From NCBI RefSeq assembly GCF_022539665.2, contig NC_081334.1, forward strand, positions 8,836,424 to 8,900,423: DNA of 64,000 nt, given 5' to 3'. Of this stretch, positions 1-8,311 are shown in pieces. The notes under the pieces were generated by a model. It did not search any database and was not told the origin of the DNA. It saw only the letters and a list, made by a program, of their open reading frames with translations. The stretch comes from Daphnia carinata (lineage: Eukaryota > Arthropoda > Branchiopoda > Diplostraca > Daphniidae). The position numbers and the translations under genes are program-made. How positions within the stretch are numbered: position 1 is the first letter of the stretch; every line of letters starts with the position of its first letter.

Positions 1-1148
1 AGATTGTGACGCTGAAATTGGCGACAATTGAACTGAGTGTGACCGCGGTAACCACAAAAATTACAAGTTATTATCTGCTGATCTGACCTGTTATTATTAT
101 AATTGCTAGGTGGCCTCGAGAAAGAGGGCGCAACTGGCGTCGGGCTGTTTGGAAATCGAGAAGGTTGGTGTTGGTAAGGGTTAGGATTATAATTATAATT
201 ATTATAATTATTATTGGGACGATGCTGGGGAGGCCTCCAGTTTCTGTCTTGATTAGCCTTATTCGATTGGAATGAAACTTGTTTCCTATAAGGGATGCCT
301 GGTGTAGCCGGAGAATAATTTTTCCTATCTTGCTGAAGTCGTTTAACAGCCTGTGTGAGTTCGTGAAGAACATCCTTAATCTCATCTTTATCCGACTTTG
401 GATTATCCCCTTGCTTATGGCTATGGCGAATATTGGCAACGGCACTGCTTACAATTTCTTTCTGGTCACTTAACATTTGCTTAAGTTCTTTTAATTCCGA
501 ATTTTTTGTGCTAAATGACTCGTCAATTGCCCTAACAAATTCATACTTCTCATTGGCTGTTTCCAAGGCTTCCAGCCGAACGGCGTAAACGCGAGTGGCT
601 GCTACGAGCTCGTGAAAATCTTTGAATTCCTTATATCTGACGTTAGCTTGCAATTTTGAATCCAATCCTTCGATAAATTTCTGCATGAGAATGACTGCGA
701 AAGATTTTTCCATATAACCATCAGGATATGCCTTTTTAAAAATTTCCTGTAGACGATGAGCATAATCTACAATTTTTTCTCCAGGTTTACGTTTAGCTTT
801 ATTGAATTTCTTAATGTATACATCAACATTTTCATTCCCGTGGAAGTGATCGAGCAAAGCCGTTTTAATGGAACCATAGTCGTATAGATGTTTTTTAATT
901 AAGGTTTGTATGAGTGAAAAAGCTTTATCTGTTACTTTTGCACGCATCATCTGAATAATTTTCCCTTCAGACCATCCTGCCCCATCAACTATACTCTTAA
1001 AAGATTCTAGCCAAGAGTCAAAGCGAGAAATTGGACTACCGGAAAAGGGAGGAAGCAATTGCAATCGTGAAAAGGTATGCTGGTTGTTTTGTAAATCTTT
1101 TAAATCGTTTACTGTAGCTGCCCTGGTAGGGGAATAAGAGTAAGCCAT
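1..1148 (-). CDS. gag: Gag polyprotein of gypsy-A, 3' end off the window
   Basis: A minus-strand frame opens at ATG 1148 (MAYSYSPTRAATVNDL) and stays open for 382 codons to the window edge. Around residues 35-190 it has a retrotransposon capsid-like region (FSGSPISRFDSWLESFK, then AYPDGYMEKSFAVILMQKF). Then comes a helical linker, an Asn/Pro/Tyr-rich tail, and a CX2CX4HX4C zinc knuckle at C362-C375 (CNFCGYRGHTQFNC). This is the usual order for a Ty3/gypsy Gag, which packages the element RNA. The pol frame must lie to the left of base 1. No stop or frameshift is visible in the part present. Confidence 0.85.
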   Translation of the reverse strand, partial: MAYSYSPTRAATVNDLKDLQNNQHTFSRLQLLPPFSGSPISRFDSWLESFKSIVDGAGWSEGKIIQMMRAKVTDKAFSLIQTLIKKHLYDYGSIKTALLDHFHGNENVDVYIKKFNKAKRKPGEKIVDYAHRLQEIFKKAYPDGYMEKSFAVILMQKFIEGLDSKLQANVRYKEFKDFHELVAATRVYAVRLEALETANEKYEFVRAIDESFSTKNSELKELKQMLSDQKEIVSSAVANIRHSHKQGDNPKSDKDEIKDVLHELTQAVKRLQQDRKNYSPATPGIPYRKQVSFQSNKANQDRNWRPPQHRPNNNYNNYNYNPNPYQHQPSRFPNSPTPVAPSFSRPPSNYNNNRSDQQIITCNFCGYRGHTQFNCRQFQRHN

Positions 1149-1258
1149 ATTGTTGGTAAAAAAAGTTAGAGGAGAGCTTGGAGCTCTGTGATGGTGAGAT
1201 TGCGCGGTGCCCGGAATGCGGTTCGAAACTGGCCGGGATTCGCCAATATTGTTGTCGG

Positions 1259-2113
1259 TCAGTGGTATCGACGGTTTCGGAATCGTAGTCGTTCTGTGTG
1301 GCGCTTGTCTATCTGCTGTGATGATGTCGGACAAGTTGGGGTGATCTCCAGCTCGTCCTGGGTTTCCCGAATGGACGATAGCAACTGTTTCAATTGTTTG
1401 GCAGTCTGGGTGATGACGTCTTTGATGATGGCCGATAGCTGCTTGTGGCACGATCTTGTCACTCTCGGGAAGTGGGTCAATCTGTTCCCGAGGAGTATCA
1501 GTTCGGGTAACAGTGATTCCAAGCTGGTGATTGATTGTAGTTTCCTTTGGAACGATAGTAGGTTTAGTATGGCCGTGAGAAGAGTCAGCTGGAATCCCAA
1601 CAAGGTTTTCTCCAGGTGGATCGAGAATTCGAACGTTTCCAGGATCAGAAACTCGTATTGCCTCTCCTCCTCGCTGATTTGCGTTGTCGCTCTCGGCACA
1701 AAGCCGAAGAGGGTCGTGTCCTTCGCTGGTACGAGCGTCTGCAGTTCCTCTATGCTGTACGTTTGTTCTAACAGGAACGTCGTAAACTGCCTCGCATACG
1801 TCGTAAAGGACGTCGTCAACTCGGACGCCTGTTGATCCGCCTTCCGCGTTGTCCGCTTTATCTGCCCGCTGGCCCTCACTTCTTGAACCGCAGCTAAGTA
1901 TTTCAGGAATATTGTTGGCGTCTCCACGTCCGTCAGCAACTGCGGTTTGCCCAGGGGGCGGTCCCTCAGCCCGAAATCGTTCAGTAGCCGGTTCAGCTGG
2001 TCCCAAATTTTCGGGTCGTGGACTGGAAGTCCAACGCCCTCTCCTTCAGGCACTTGAGTGCTAATATCAGGGACGGAATCGGACTCGACGGCGTCGGAAA
2101 TACTTTGGATGGA
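1259..2113 (-). CDS. Continuation of the gypsy-A first frame after an in-frame TAA; helical protein of unknown function
   Basis: The frame of the preceding ORF continues from codon TCC at 2113 to TGA at 1261-1259, about 284 codons. It has no early ATG; the first possible non-ATG start is a GTG at 2053. The product contains a segment near PKIWDQLNRLLNDF and long amphipathic helical stretches (YARQFTTFLLEQTYSIEEL, LGFQLTLLTAILNLL), which suggests a coiled or multimerising protein. I recognise no family. It lies 110 bases upstream of the gag ATG in a different frame. It may be a readthrough domain, a broken gene, or a second exon of a spliced product. Confidence 0.4.
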   Translation of the reverse strand, partial: SIQSISDAVESDSVPDISTQVPEGEGVGLPVHDPKIWDQLNRLLNDFGLRDRPLGKPQLLTDVETPTIFLKYLAAVQEVRASGQIKRTTRKADQQASELTTSFTTYARQFTTFLLEQTYSIEELQTLVPAKDTTLFGFVPRATTQISEEERQYEFLILETFEFSIHLEKTLLGFQLTLLTAILNLLSFQRKLQSITSLESLLPELILLGNRLTHFPRVTRSCHKQLSAIIKDVITQTAKQLKQLLSSIRETQDELEITPTCPTSSQQIDKRHTERLRFRNRRYH

Positions 2114-2665
2114 TTACTCTGGATCTCGTGGTATAGGTGATGGAGACCCAAGTTGAGGTGATCGTCCATTCACTGGGCTTTTCTTTTGGAAGAAGCTTAA
2201 AAGAGTACTCGAGAGGAGACTAGCCTTTGATTCGCTTTTCGTAGGTGATTTTGGAGGAGAAAGACGAGAAAAGAACTTAGCATAAACCGATCGTGGACGT
2301 TGAGTGGCTGCAGCAGTAGATTTAGCACGTGCACCAGTTGTTTTAGTGGTGGGTTTAACGAACGGAGCCACTTCCTCATAAGCAGGATTCGATCGTAGTT
2401 TACTTAACTGAGTATTATCTGTCTGCACTCTAGGTTTCAAAACGGGAGAAGCAGACTTCTTAACGACTTCAGTTTTTGTTTCTGACGCTTTACAGCCCTG
2501 AACTTTGTCTATCGTGGACGAAGGGCGATCGGATAGTTTCTCAAAATCAATTAACTTAGCAACCGTTTCGTCGGAGATTTGTACCACTGGCGTTAGGGGA
2601 ACAAGGGGGGTGCTTACCGGCGTGCGAGGTATCTTAGGTCCGCCATAAATAACATCATCCGTCAT
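2114..2665 (-). CDS. Gypsy-A first reading frame ahead of gag, unknown function
   Basis: A 183-codon frame starts at the first ATG after the primer site (MTDDVIYGG...) and ends in TAA at 2116-2114. The open frame extends upstream into the LTR only through a GTG, so 2665 is the better start. The protein is rich in Ser, Thr, Pro and Lys with no recognisable domain and looks disordered and basic. The same frame continues directly after the TAA (next entry), so this may be the N-terminal half of one protein, either broken by a nonsense mutation or read through. A reading frame ahead of gag is unusual in a gypsy element. Confidence 0.5.
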   Translation of the reverse strand: MTDDVIYGGPKIPRTPVSTPLVPLTPVVQISDETVAKLIDFEKLSDRPSSTIDKVQGCKASETKTEVVKKSASPVLKPRVQTDNTQLSKLRSNPAYEEVAPFVKPTTKTTGARAKSTAAATQRPRSVYAKFFSRLSPPKSPTKSESKASLLSSTLLSFFQKKSPVNGRSPQLGSPSPIPRDPE

Positions 2666-2683
2666 TGTGGTTGAGTTCGAGAA

Positions 2684-2696
2684 ACCGCTGCCACCA
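2684..2696 (-). promoter_or_regulatory. Primer-binding site of gypsy-A, tRNA-Leu type
   Basis: Three bases inside the LTR the minus strand reads TGGTGGCAGCGGT. This is complementary to the 3' end (with CCA) of metazoan tRNA-Leu(AAG/UAG). Minus-strand DNA synthesis would be primed here. Confidence 0.65.
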
Positions 2697-2699
2697 TAA

Positions 2700-3443
2700 T
2701 GTAAAGCATCTTCCCGTGTGGGAAGACGGACTTTTCGGATTAAGACAATAAATGTAAATTGAACTCGAGGCGTTTTACCCACAATGACGTATGTGTTTAT
2801 TGTAAGCTAAGACATAAGAATTAAAAAGATAAGTGAACAAAAGATAAGAAGAAACATTCGGGAAAACAGTTAAAGAAAGAACAAATAGACAGGGGTCTTA
2901 CCGTGAACTCACGAGTGAAAGAATGGAAGAAAACGACACAAGGGGAACCTGGATTTCAGCTTCCACACGAACGGTACACAACAAGAGTTCAGAAACGTAA
3001 GACTTCGACAATCAGTGTCCGGGATAGCTCAGGACAAGAACGAATTAAGCGATTAACGAACTAAGTCAAAGTTTAGGCAAAGAAACATTAAGCAAGGCAC
3101 AATACTACTCAATAAAGCGGGGAAGATTGACTTAAGGCAACTATTTGGCACGGCTGCAACTACTTGTCTGATTTCCGTCAACTGCTAGGTTTATCACAAA
3201 ACTTTGCATACTGCAAAAGTGGAGTGATTGGGCGGAGCTTGTGCATTCGCGCGACAGCCAATTAAACGATGCCGTTTGATGTGGCGTGATGTTGAGGGCG
3301 TATTGTCTGCGTGAGTCAGCTGCAGGTGTTCATTTGGGTCAGAACGCTGCGTATAGAGCGTTGCAATTGCCATGTCCAGACTTGCGTTTAATACTGAAGC
3401 AAAAGCGAGAAAAAGTTAAAGTAATATGTTCGGCTTCGTTACA
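2700..3443 (-). repeat. 5' LTR of gypsy-A (744 bp)
   Basis: On the minus strand the repeat opens TGTAACGAAGCC at 3443 and closes CTTTACA at 2700. This gives TGTAA/TTACA inverted ends, the same ends as gypsy-B. Satellite sequence starts directly at 3444. The partner LTR is outside the window, so the edges come from the terminal motif and the adjoining primer site only. A GGTAAG sequence on the minus strand near 2902-2897 could be a splice donor in the leader. Confidence 0.7.
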
Positions 3444-5235
3444 ATATTGAAACTCACTGTATCACACTATATTCACATTGAATAGACGTATATTTGATGC
3501 TGTTTGAATGTAGATATTGAAACTAAATGTATCACACCTTACTCACATTGAATACACGTATATTTGATGCTGTTTGAATGTAGATATTGAAACTCACTGT
3601 ATCACACTATATTCACATTGAAACACGTATATTTGATGCTGTTTCAATGTAGATATTGAAACTCACTGTATCACACTATATTCATATTGAATACACGTAT
3701 ATTTGATGCTGTTTGAAAGTAGATATTGAAACTCACTGTATGACACTATATTCACATTGAATAGACGTATATTTGATGCTGTTTGAATGTAGATATTGAA
3801 ACTAAATGTATCACACTATATACACATTGAATAGACGTATATTTGATGCTGTTTGATTGTAGATATTGAAACTCATTGTATCACACTATATTCACATTGA
3901 ATACACGTATATTTGATGCTCTTTGAATGTAGATATTAAAACTAAATTTATCACACTATATTCACATTGAATACACGTATATTTGATACTGTTTGAATGT
4001 AGATCATGAAACTGATTCTATAACACTATATTGACATTGAATACACGTATATTTGATGGTGTTTGAATGTAGATCATGAAACTGATACTATAACACTAGA
4101 TTCACATTGAATACACGTATATTTGATGCTGTTTGAATGAAGATATTGAAACTAAATGTAACGCACTTTATTCACATTGAATACACGTATATTTGATGCT
4201 GTTTGAATGTAGATCATGAAATTGATTCTATAACACTATATTCATATTGAATACACCTATATTTGATACTGTTTGAATGTAGATCATGCAACTGATTCTA
4301 TATCACTATATTCACATTGAATACACGTATAAATGATGCTGTTTGATTGTAGATATTGAAACTCACTGTATCACATTATATTTACATTGAATAGACGTAT
4401 ATTTGATGTTGTTTCAATGTAGATATTGAAACTAAATGTAACACATTAGATTCACGTTGAATACACGTATATTTGATACTGTTTGAATGTAGATCATGAA
4501 AGTGATTCTATAACACTATATTCACATTGAATACACAAATATTTTATGGTTTTTGACTCTAGATATTGAAACTCACTGAACACATTAGATTCACATTAAA
4601 TACATGTATATTTGATACTGATTGAATGTAGATCATGAAACTGATTCTATTAAACTATATTCACATTGAATACAAGTATATTTGATACTGTTTGACTGTA
4701 GGTGTTGAAACTCACTGTATCACACTATATTCACATTGAATACACGTATATTTGATACTGTTTGATTGTGGATCATGAAACTAATTCTACCACACTATAT
4801 TCACAATGAATACACGTATATTTGGTACTGTTTGAATGTAGATCATGAAACTGATTCTATTACACTATATTCACATTGAATACACGTATATTTGATGCTG
4901 TTTGAATCTAGATATTGAAACTCACTGTGTCACACTATATTCACATTGAAACACTTATATTTGATACTGTTTGAATGTAGATATTGAAACTCACTGTATC
5001 ACACTATATTCACATTGAATATACGTATATTTGATGCCGTTTGAATGTAGATATTGAAACTCACTGTATCACACTATATTCACATTGAATACACGTTTAT
5101 TTGGTACTGTTTGAATGTAGATCATGAAACTAATTCCACCACACTATATTGACATTTAATACACGCATATTTGATGCTGTTTCAATGTAGTTATTGAAAC
5201 TCAACGTATCACACTTTATTCACGTTGAATACACG
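3444..5235 (-). repeat. 70-bp satellite array, reverse orientation, diverged
   Basis: About 26 tandem copies of the 70-bp monomer lie between gypsy-A and gypsy-B. Recurring landmarks are ATTGAAACTCACTGTATCAC, CACATTGAATACACG and TATTTGATGCTGTTTGAATG. Copies differ from one another more than in the central arrays, with many substitutions and small indels, as expected at an array edge or in a fragment no longer homogenised. The block continues as the same array after the gypsy-B insertion. Confidence 0.95.
5232..5235. other. Target-site duplication of gypsy-B, left copy (CACG)
   Basis: CACG directly precedes the 5' LTR and is repeated at 18625-18628 directly after the 3' LTR. In intact satellite monomers this site is single-copy within ACACGTATATTTG, so the four bases were duplicated on insertion. 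Four-base duplications are typical of gypsy integrases. Confidence 0.9.
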
Positions 5236-5436
5236 TGTAACGAGCCCACAGGCTATCCGAAGACGGCCACACCCTCAACATCCCTCAAGCGTTTCACAAG
5301 TGAAAGTGAACATGTCCCCTCCCATTTTACCTTCATTTTGTATGTGTGTTAGTAGTATAAATACTGCATTTTTGTAACATGTAATGGGGACTTGTTACGA
5401 CAATCCACTGCAATACACAAGGTTTGAAACTTTACA
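5236..5436 (+). repeat. 5' LTR of gypsy-B (201 bp)
   Basis: The LTR begins TGTAACGAGCCC and ends ACTTTACA, with TGTAA/TTACA inverted ends. It is identical to 18424-18624. It holds a TATA-like TATAAATA and should drive the genomic RNA. I see no clear AATAAA signal in it. It is very short compared with the 744-bp LTR of gypsy-A. Confidence 0.95.
5356..5363 (+). promoter_or_regulatory. TATA box of the gypsy-B LTR promoter
   Basis: TATAAATA lies about 120 bp into the LTR, with an identical copy at 18544-18551. Transcription would be expected to start near 5385. From there the first ATG on the RNA is the gag start at 5579, which supports this promoter assignment. Confidence 0.65.
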
Positions 5437-5438
5437 AT

Positions 5439-5455
5439 TGGAGGTCCCAACGAGA
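5439..5455 (+). promoter_or_regulatory. Primer-binding site of gypsy-B, tRNA-Gln type
   Basis: Two bases after the LTR the sequence reads TGGAGGTCCCAACGAGA. This is complementary to the CCA end of arthropod tRNA-Gln, apart from perhaps one base. It marks the start of the internal region and fixes the LTR edge. Confidence 0.7.
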
Positions 5456-5566
5456 CTCACACTTGTTGTCCAGTACAAAGTTTCTACCCGTACCTTATTT
5501 CAGTGATTGTGCTCTACACTTCCCCGACGAGTCTCCAACAACTCTACCAGACCAAGGAACACCATC

Positions 5567-5576
5567 AAAGGTAAGC
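5567..5576 (+). promoter_or_regulatory. Probable 5' splice site upstream of gag (AAAG|GTAAGC)
   Basis: AAAGGTAAGC is a strong splice donor, with the cut after 5570. It lies eight bases ahead of the gag ATG, so splicing would remove the gag start and leave a leader without any ATG. Joined to the acceptor at 12141 or 16896, this leader would present env or the ankyrin gene as the first start codon. Retroviruses and env-bearing gypsy elements use the same logic. Confidence 0.65.
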
Positions 5577-5578
5577 GA

Positions 5579-8311
5579 ATGCCGCTTGATCATATTGTAT
5601 CAGAGACTACTCGTAAGGAGAATACTTTGTATCCGAACATTGCTGACGAACTATCTCCACCGTTGTACCCCGTATTTCCCGAGCCAGACACAACCAACCA
5701 AAATCCCAACTACTCTCGAGAAAAATTTTTAGACCACTGGAAAACTCTTGTGGACTTAGAATTTGAACAAGAAGTAGAACAAAACAAAACCTATCAGACT
5801 ACCACGACAAAAGCAAAAATCCAACAAATAGAATCCAAAAAACAAGAAGTTATTAAAGAGACCCACAACGCATTACAATTGTATTCATATACGTTGTTAG
5901 AACCATCGTTGCAAGTACCAAGTGGTATAACAGCAGAAACTATTACAAACACCACAAAGACAGTCAAAAATTACGTAGAATCCCTTGGTGGCAACACCGA
6001 AAACCTTGACAGTTTATTACAGCAAATTAGCATTGTACATGGTAAAGAGAAAGAATTCTTATTAGGTACCAGCCGTATTTTACAAAGAGAAGTAGTACTT
6101 GCGCAGATTACAGAGAAAAAATGTTCGTCTGAACTCAATTTTGAGTTACAGAGCTTAAGAAAGCAGCTAGAGAGCAACAAGAAAAAGGCAAAGAGTTCCA
6201 AATACACCTTAAGTAGCTCCCTCGAACAACTCCAAGAAAGTAACGAAACTCTAAAAAACTCCCTTGAAAAAACTGCCAATCGAATAAGCGAATTAGAAAC
6301 AAGCCTTGAAAGTGCCACAGCAACAGAAAACCAACTACAAAACCTGTTACGAAAAAAAGAAGCCAATATCATAGCAGTTGAGAGAGAAGGGCAAGAAATA
6401 ATTAGCAAACTTGAAAGTGAAAGAAAACAACTGGTTACGAAGTCAGAAACCGCCGAGCAACAGATAAAAGCAGCTTTAGAAACAAACAAACAACTTCAGA
6501 CAGAAACAAAAGAAACAAAAGAGATCCTTGAAAAAACCTTAACAGAAAAAGTCGCCTTACGAAGAAGTCTGATAGATATTACTACAAAGAATAAAAATCT
6601 TGAAACAGAATTACAAAAAATCAACGCGCAGACAATAAACCAAGAAGAAAAGATTAAGTATCTGGAAAACAGGATAAGAGAATATAGAAAGCAACAGGTA
6701 ACATTCGCTGAAACCGAAGACTTAGACAATTCCAACGAACCAGGAGAGATAACGAAATTAGTAAGTGAGATAAACGACCTAACCTCAATAACAGAAGGAG
6801 ACAAATCCCTTCACTTCGAGTTAGAATCTGAACAAGTTGAAAAACTACAGCAACTCAACAACGACCTACAAAACCAAATCGAGATCCAAAACGACAACCT
6901 TCTTCAACTAGAGCGAAAGTACCAAACTCTCAAAAACAAAATCGAAATGGGACTTTCACACAAAGAAGCTTCAAGAATTGACCGCGACACAACAGATACC
7001 GATAGCCTTGATACATCCACAACCCAACCAATTGTAAAAGCATTAGGAGAATTATTTTCCAGAGAAGACAAAAAGTCAATTCCAATCTTCAAAGGGAAAA
7101 GTACTGATAAACTAATAACAGAATGGCTGAAGGACGCCGAACATGTCGCACGCAACAACGACTGGGACAACAACCAAAAAATACGATTCTTCTCTGACAG
7201 ACTAAAAGGCGATGCCTTAGAATGGCATGGAAACTACGTGGAAGAGCAAGGTGACGAATTAAGTTATGACGAATGGAAAACTGCCATTATTACAAGATTC
7301 CAGGATGCATACGACTTAGCAGCACAAAGAAAAAAGTTATCCACGCTAAAACAAAAACCTGAAGAGAAATGCAAAGCCTTTATTTCAAGAATCAACAGTC
7401 TCTACGAGTCCATTGAAGGCAAAGAAGAAAAATCTGACCAAAACCAGACCATAGTTGAAGGTCGACTCATAAACACAGTCAAAAGAATGAGAGATTATAC
7501 CAAAATCAAAATTCTGATGCAAGGCATTTTACCAAAATTCAGAGCAGAGCTCTATTTTCGAATGCCCGAAGACCCTGAAGATTTTGATCAGCTTTGTAAA
7601 CAATTAATCATATCCGAAGGTATCCTATATAGCAAGGAAACTGCAGAAGATAAGGAAATAAATGCGGTGATAGCAGGGATAACGCACCACGAGAAACAAC
7701 AAGACAACGAACTTTCACAACAAAAGACAGAAATTGAATTCTTAAAACAAAAAATTCAGGAACTGGAAAAAACTAATAAAAACCGTAACTTGGCACAGGA
7801 TACTGATATAACCGTAGCAGCAGCAGATCGATACGAACCAAGATCCTCACGATCAAGTGATCGGTACTCCAGATCACAAAATCCGCGAGTTCGATTCGAC
7901 GACAGTTCAAATAGCAGAGGCCCCAGTAGTGACCGAAATTTCGGCCGAAGCAGGGAGAACAGCCCATACCGCAACAATTATACTTCACCACGAAGACAAG
8001 GTACTTCCCCAGGGTATCGACAACCCAATTACCCTTCATATCAACAAACACCGAGACCTTCATACAACAACGGACCGACCCATTACAATCAACCACACTT
8101 TCAACCGAGCAACAATCAACAAGCGTATCACCAAAACCCAGGTTATCCACGACAATACCCGCAGCAACGACAAAACCAGCCGAACACCCACGACACTCTT
8201 GGAAATAAGATTATTATCTGTTACAAGTGCAATAAAAAAGGACACATTGCAAGAGAATGTTGGACAGATATGGCACGTATCAACAACCCGAACCACCGTC
8301 CAATGCAGTAA
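5579..8311 (+). CDS. gag: Gag polyprotein of gypsy-B with a long N-terminal coiled coil
   Basis: The 910-residue protein starts at ATG 5579 (MPLDHIVSETT), the first ATG after the predicted transcription start. The frame also extends to a TTG at 5507, which I rejected as start. Residues about 50-460 are rich in Lys, Glu, Gln and Leu with heptad-like spacing, a very long coiled coil. Residues about 500-660 look like the retrotransposon capsid domain (IPIFKGKSTDKLITEWLKDA, then DALEWHGNYV). An Arg/Ser/Pro/Asn/Gln-rich tail follows, then a CX2CX4HX4C zinc knuckle at C881-C894 for RNA binding. Most gypsy Gags are 300-500 residues, so the coiled-coil extension roughly doubles it. The end overlaps pol, which lies in the -1 frame. 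Confidence 0.9.
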   Translation: MPLDHIVSETTRKENTLYPNIADELSPPLYPVFPEPDTTNQNPNYSREKFLDHWKTLVDLEFEQEVEQNKTYQTTTTKAKIQQIESKKQEVIKETHNALQLYSYTLLEPSLQVPSGITAETITNTTKTVKNYVESLGGNTENLDSLLQQISIVHGKEKEFLLGTSRILQREVVLAQITEKKCSSELNFELQSLRKQLESNKKKAKSSKYTLSSSLEQLQESNETLKNSLEKTANRISELETSLESATATENQLQNLLRKKEANIIAVEREGQEIISKLESERKQLVTKSETAEQQIKAALETNKQLQTETKETKEILEKTLTEKVALRRSLIDITTKNKNLETELQKINAQTINQEEKIKYLENRIREYRKQQVTFAETEDLDNSNEPGEITKLVSEINDLTSITEGDKSLHFELESEQVEKLQQLNNDLQNQIEIQNDNLLQLERKYQTLKNKIEMGLSHKEASRIDRDTTDTDSLDTSTTQPIVKALGELFSREDKKSIPIFKGKSTDKLITEWLKDAEHVARNNDWDNNQKIRFFSDRLKGDALEWHGNYVEEQGDELSYDEWKTAIITRFQDAYDLAAQRKKLSTLKQKPEEKCKAFISRINSLYESIEGKEEKSDQNQTIVEGRLINTVKRMRDYTKIKILMQGILPKFRAELYFRMPEDPEDFDQLCKQLIISEGILYSKETAEDKEINAVIAGITHHEKQQDNELSQQKTEIEFLKQKIQELEKTNKNRNLAQDTDITVAAADRYEPRSSRSSDRYSRSQNPRVRFDDSSNSRGPSSDRNFGRSRENSPYRNNYTSPRRQGTSPGYRQPNYPSYQQTPRPSYNNGPTHYNQPHFQPSNNQQAYHQNPGYPRQYPQQRQNQPNTHDTLGNKIIICYKCNKKGHIARECWTDMARINNPNHRPMQ
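8234..8241 (+). other. Candidate -1 frameshift site for Gag-Pol (AAAAAAGG)
   Basis: The pol frame is -1 to gag and is closed by a TAA at 8233-8235, so any shift must happen after 8235 and before the gag stop at 8309-8311. The six-A run at 8234-8239, read as AAA AAA GGA in gag, falls exactly at the start of that window. It lies inside the zinc knuckle, so a shift here would replace the last knuckle residues in the fusion. It is not a textbook heptamer, because the tandem slip would need the P-site codon to pair with TAA. Initiation at the pol ATG 8257 is the alternative. Confidence 0.35.

Larger units (their letters stand above)
1..3443 (-). mobile_element. gypsy-A: 5' part of a minus-strand LTR retrotransposon, cut by the window edge
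   Basis: Reading the minus strand from 3443 there is an LTR, a primer-binding site, a reading frame with one in-frame stop, and then a zinc-knuckle Gag that runs off at base 1. The right edge abuts satellite DNA, so the element sits inside the satellite array. Only the 5' end is visible; protease, RT, integrase and the other LTR lie outside the window. Gypsy affiliation is inferred from the 5-bp LTR inverted ends, the tRNA-Leu-like primer site and the style of the Gag. The target duplication cannot be checked here. Confidence 0.8.

Noticed and set aside
1188-1835. Plus-strand frame of 215 codons
   Set aside because: It lies antisense to the gypsy-A frame ahead of gag and has no recognisable features.
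5507-5578. Gag start at 5507
   Set aside because: The codon at 5507 is TTG, and a strong splice donor lies between it and ATG 5579, which is the first ATG after the predicted transcription start.
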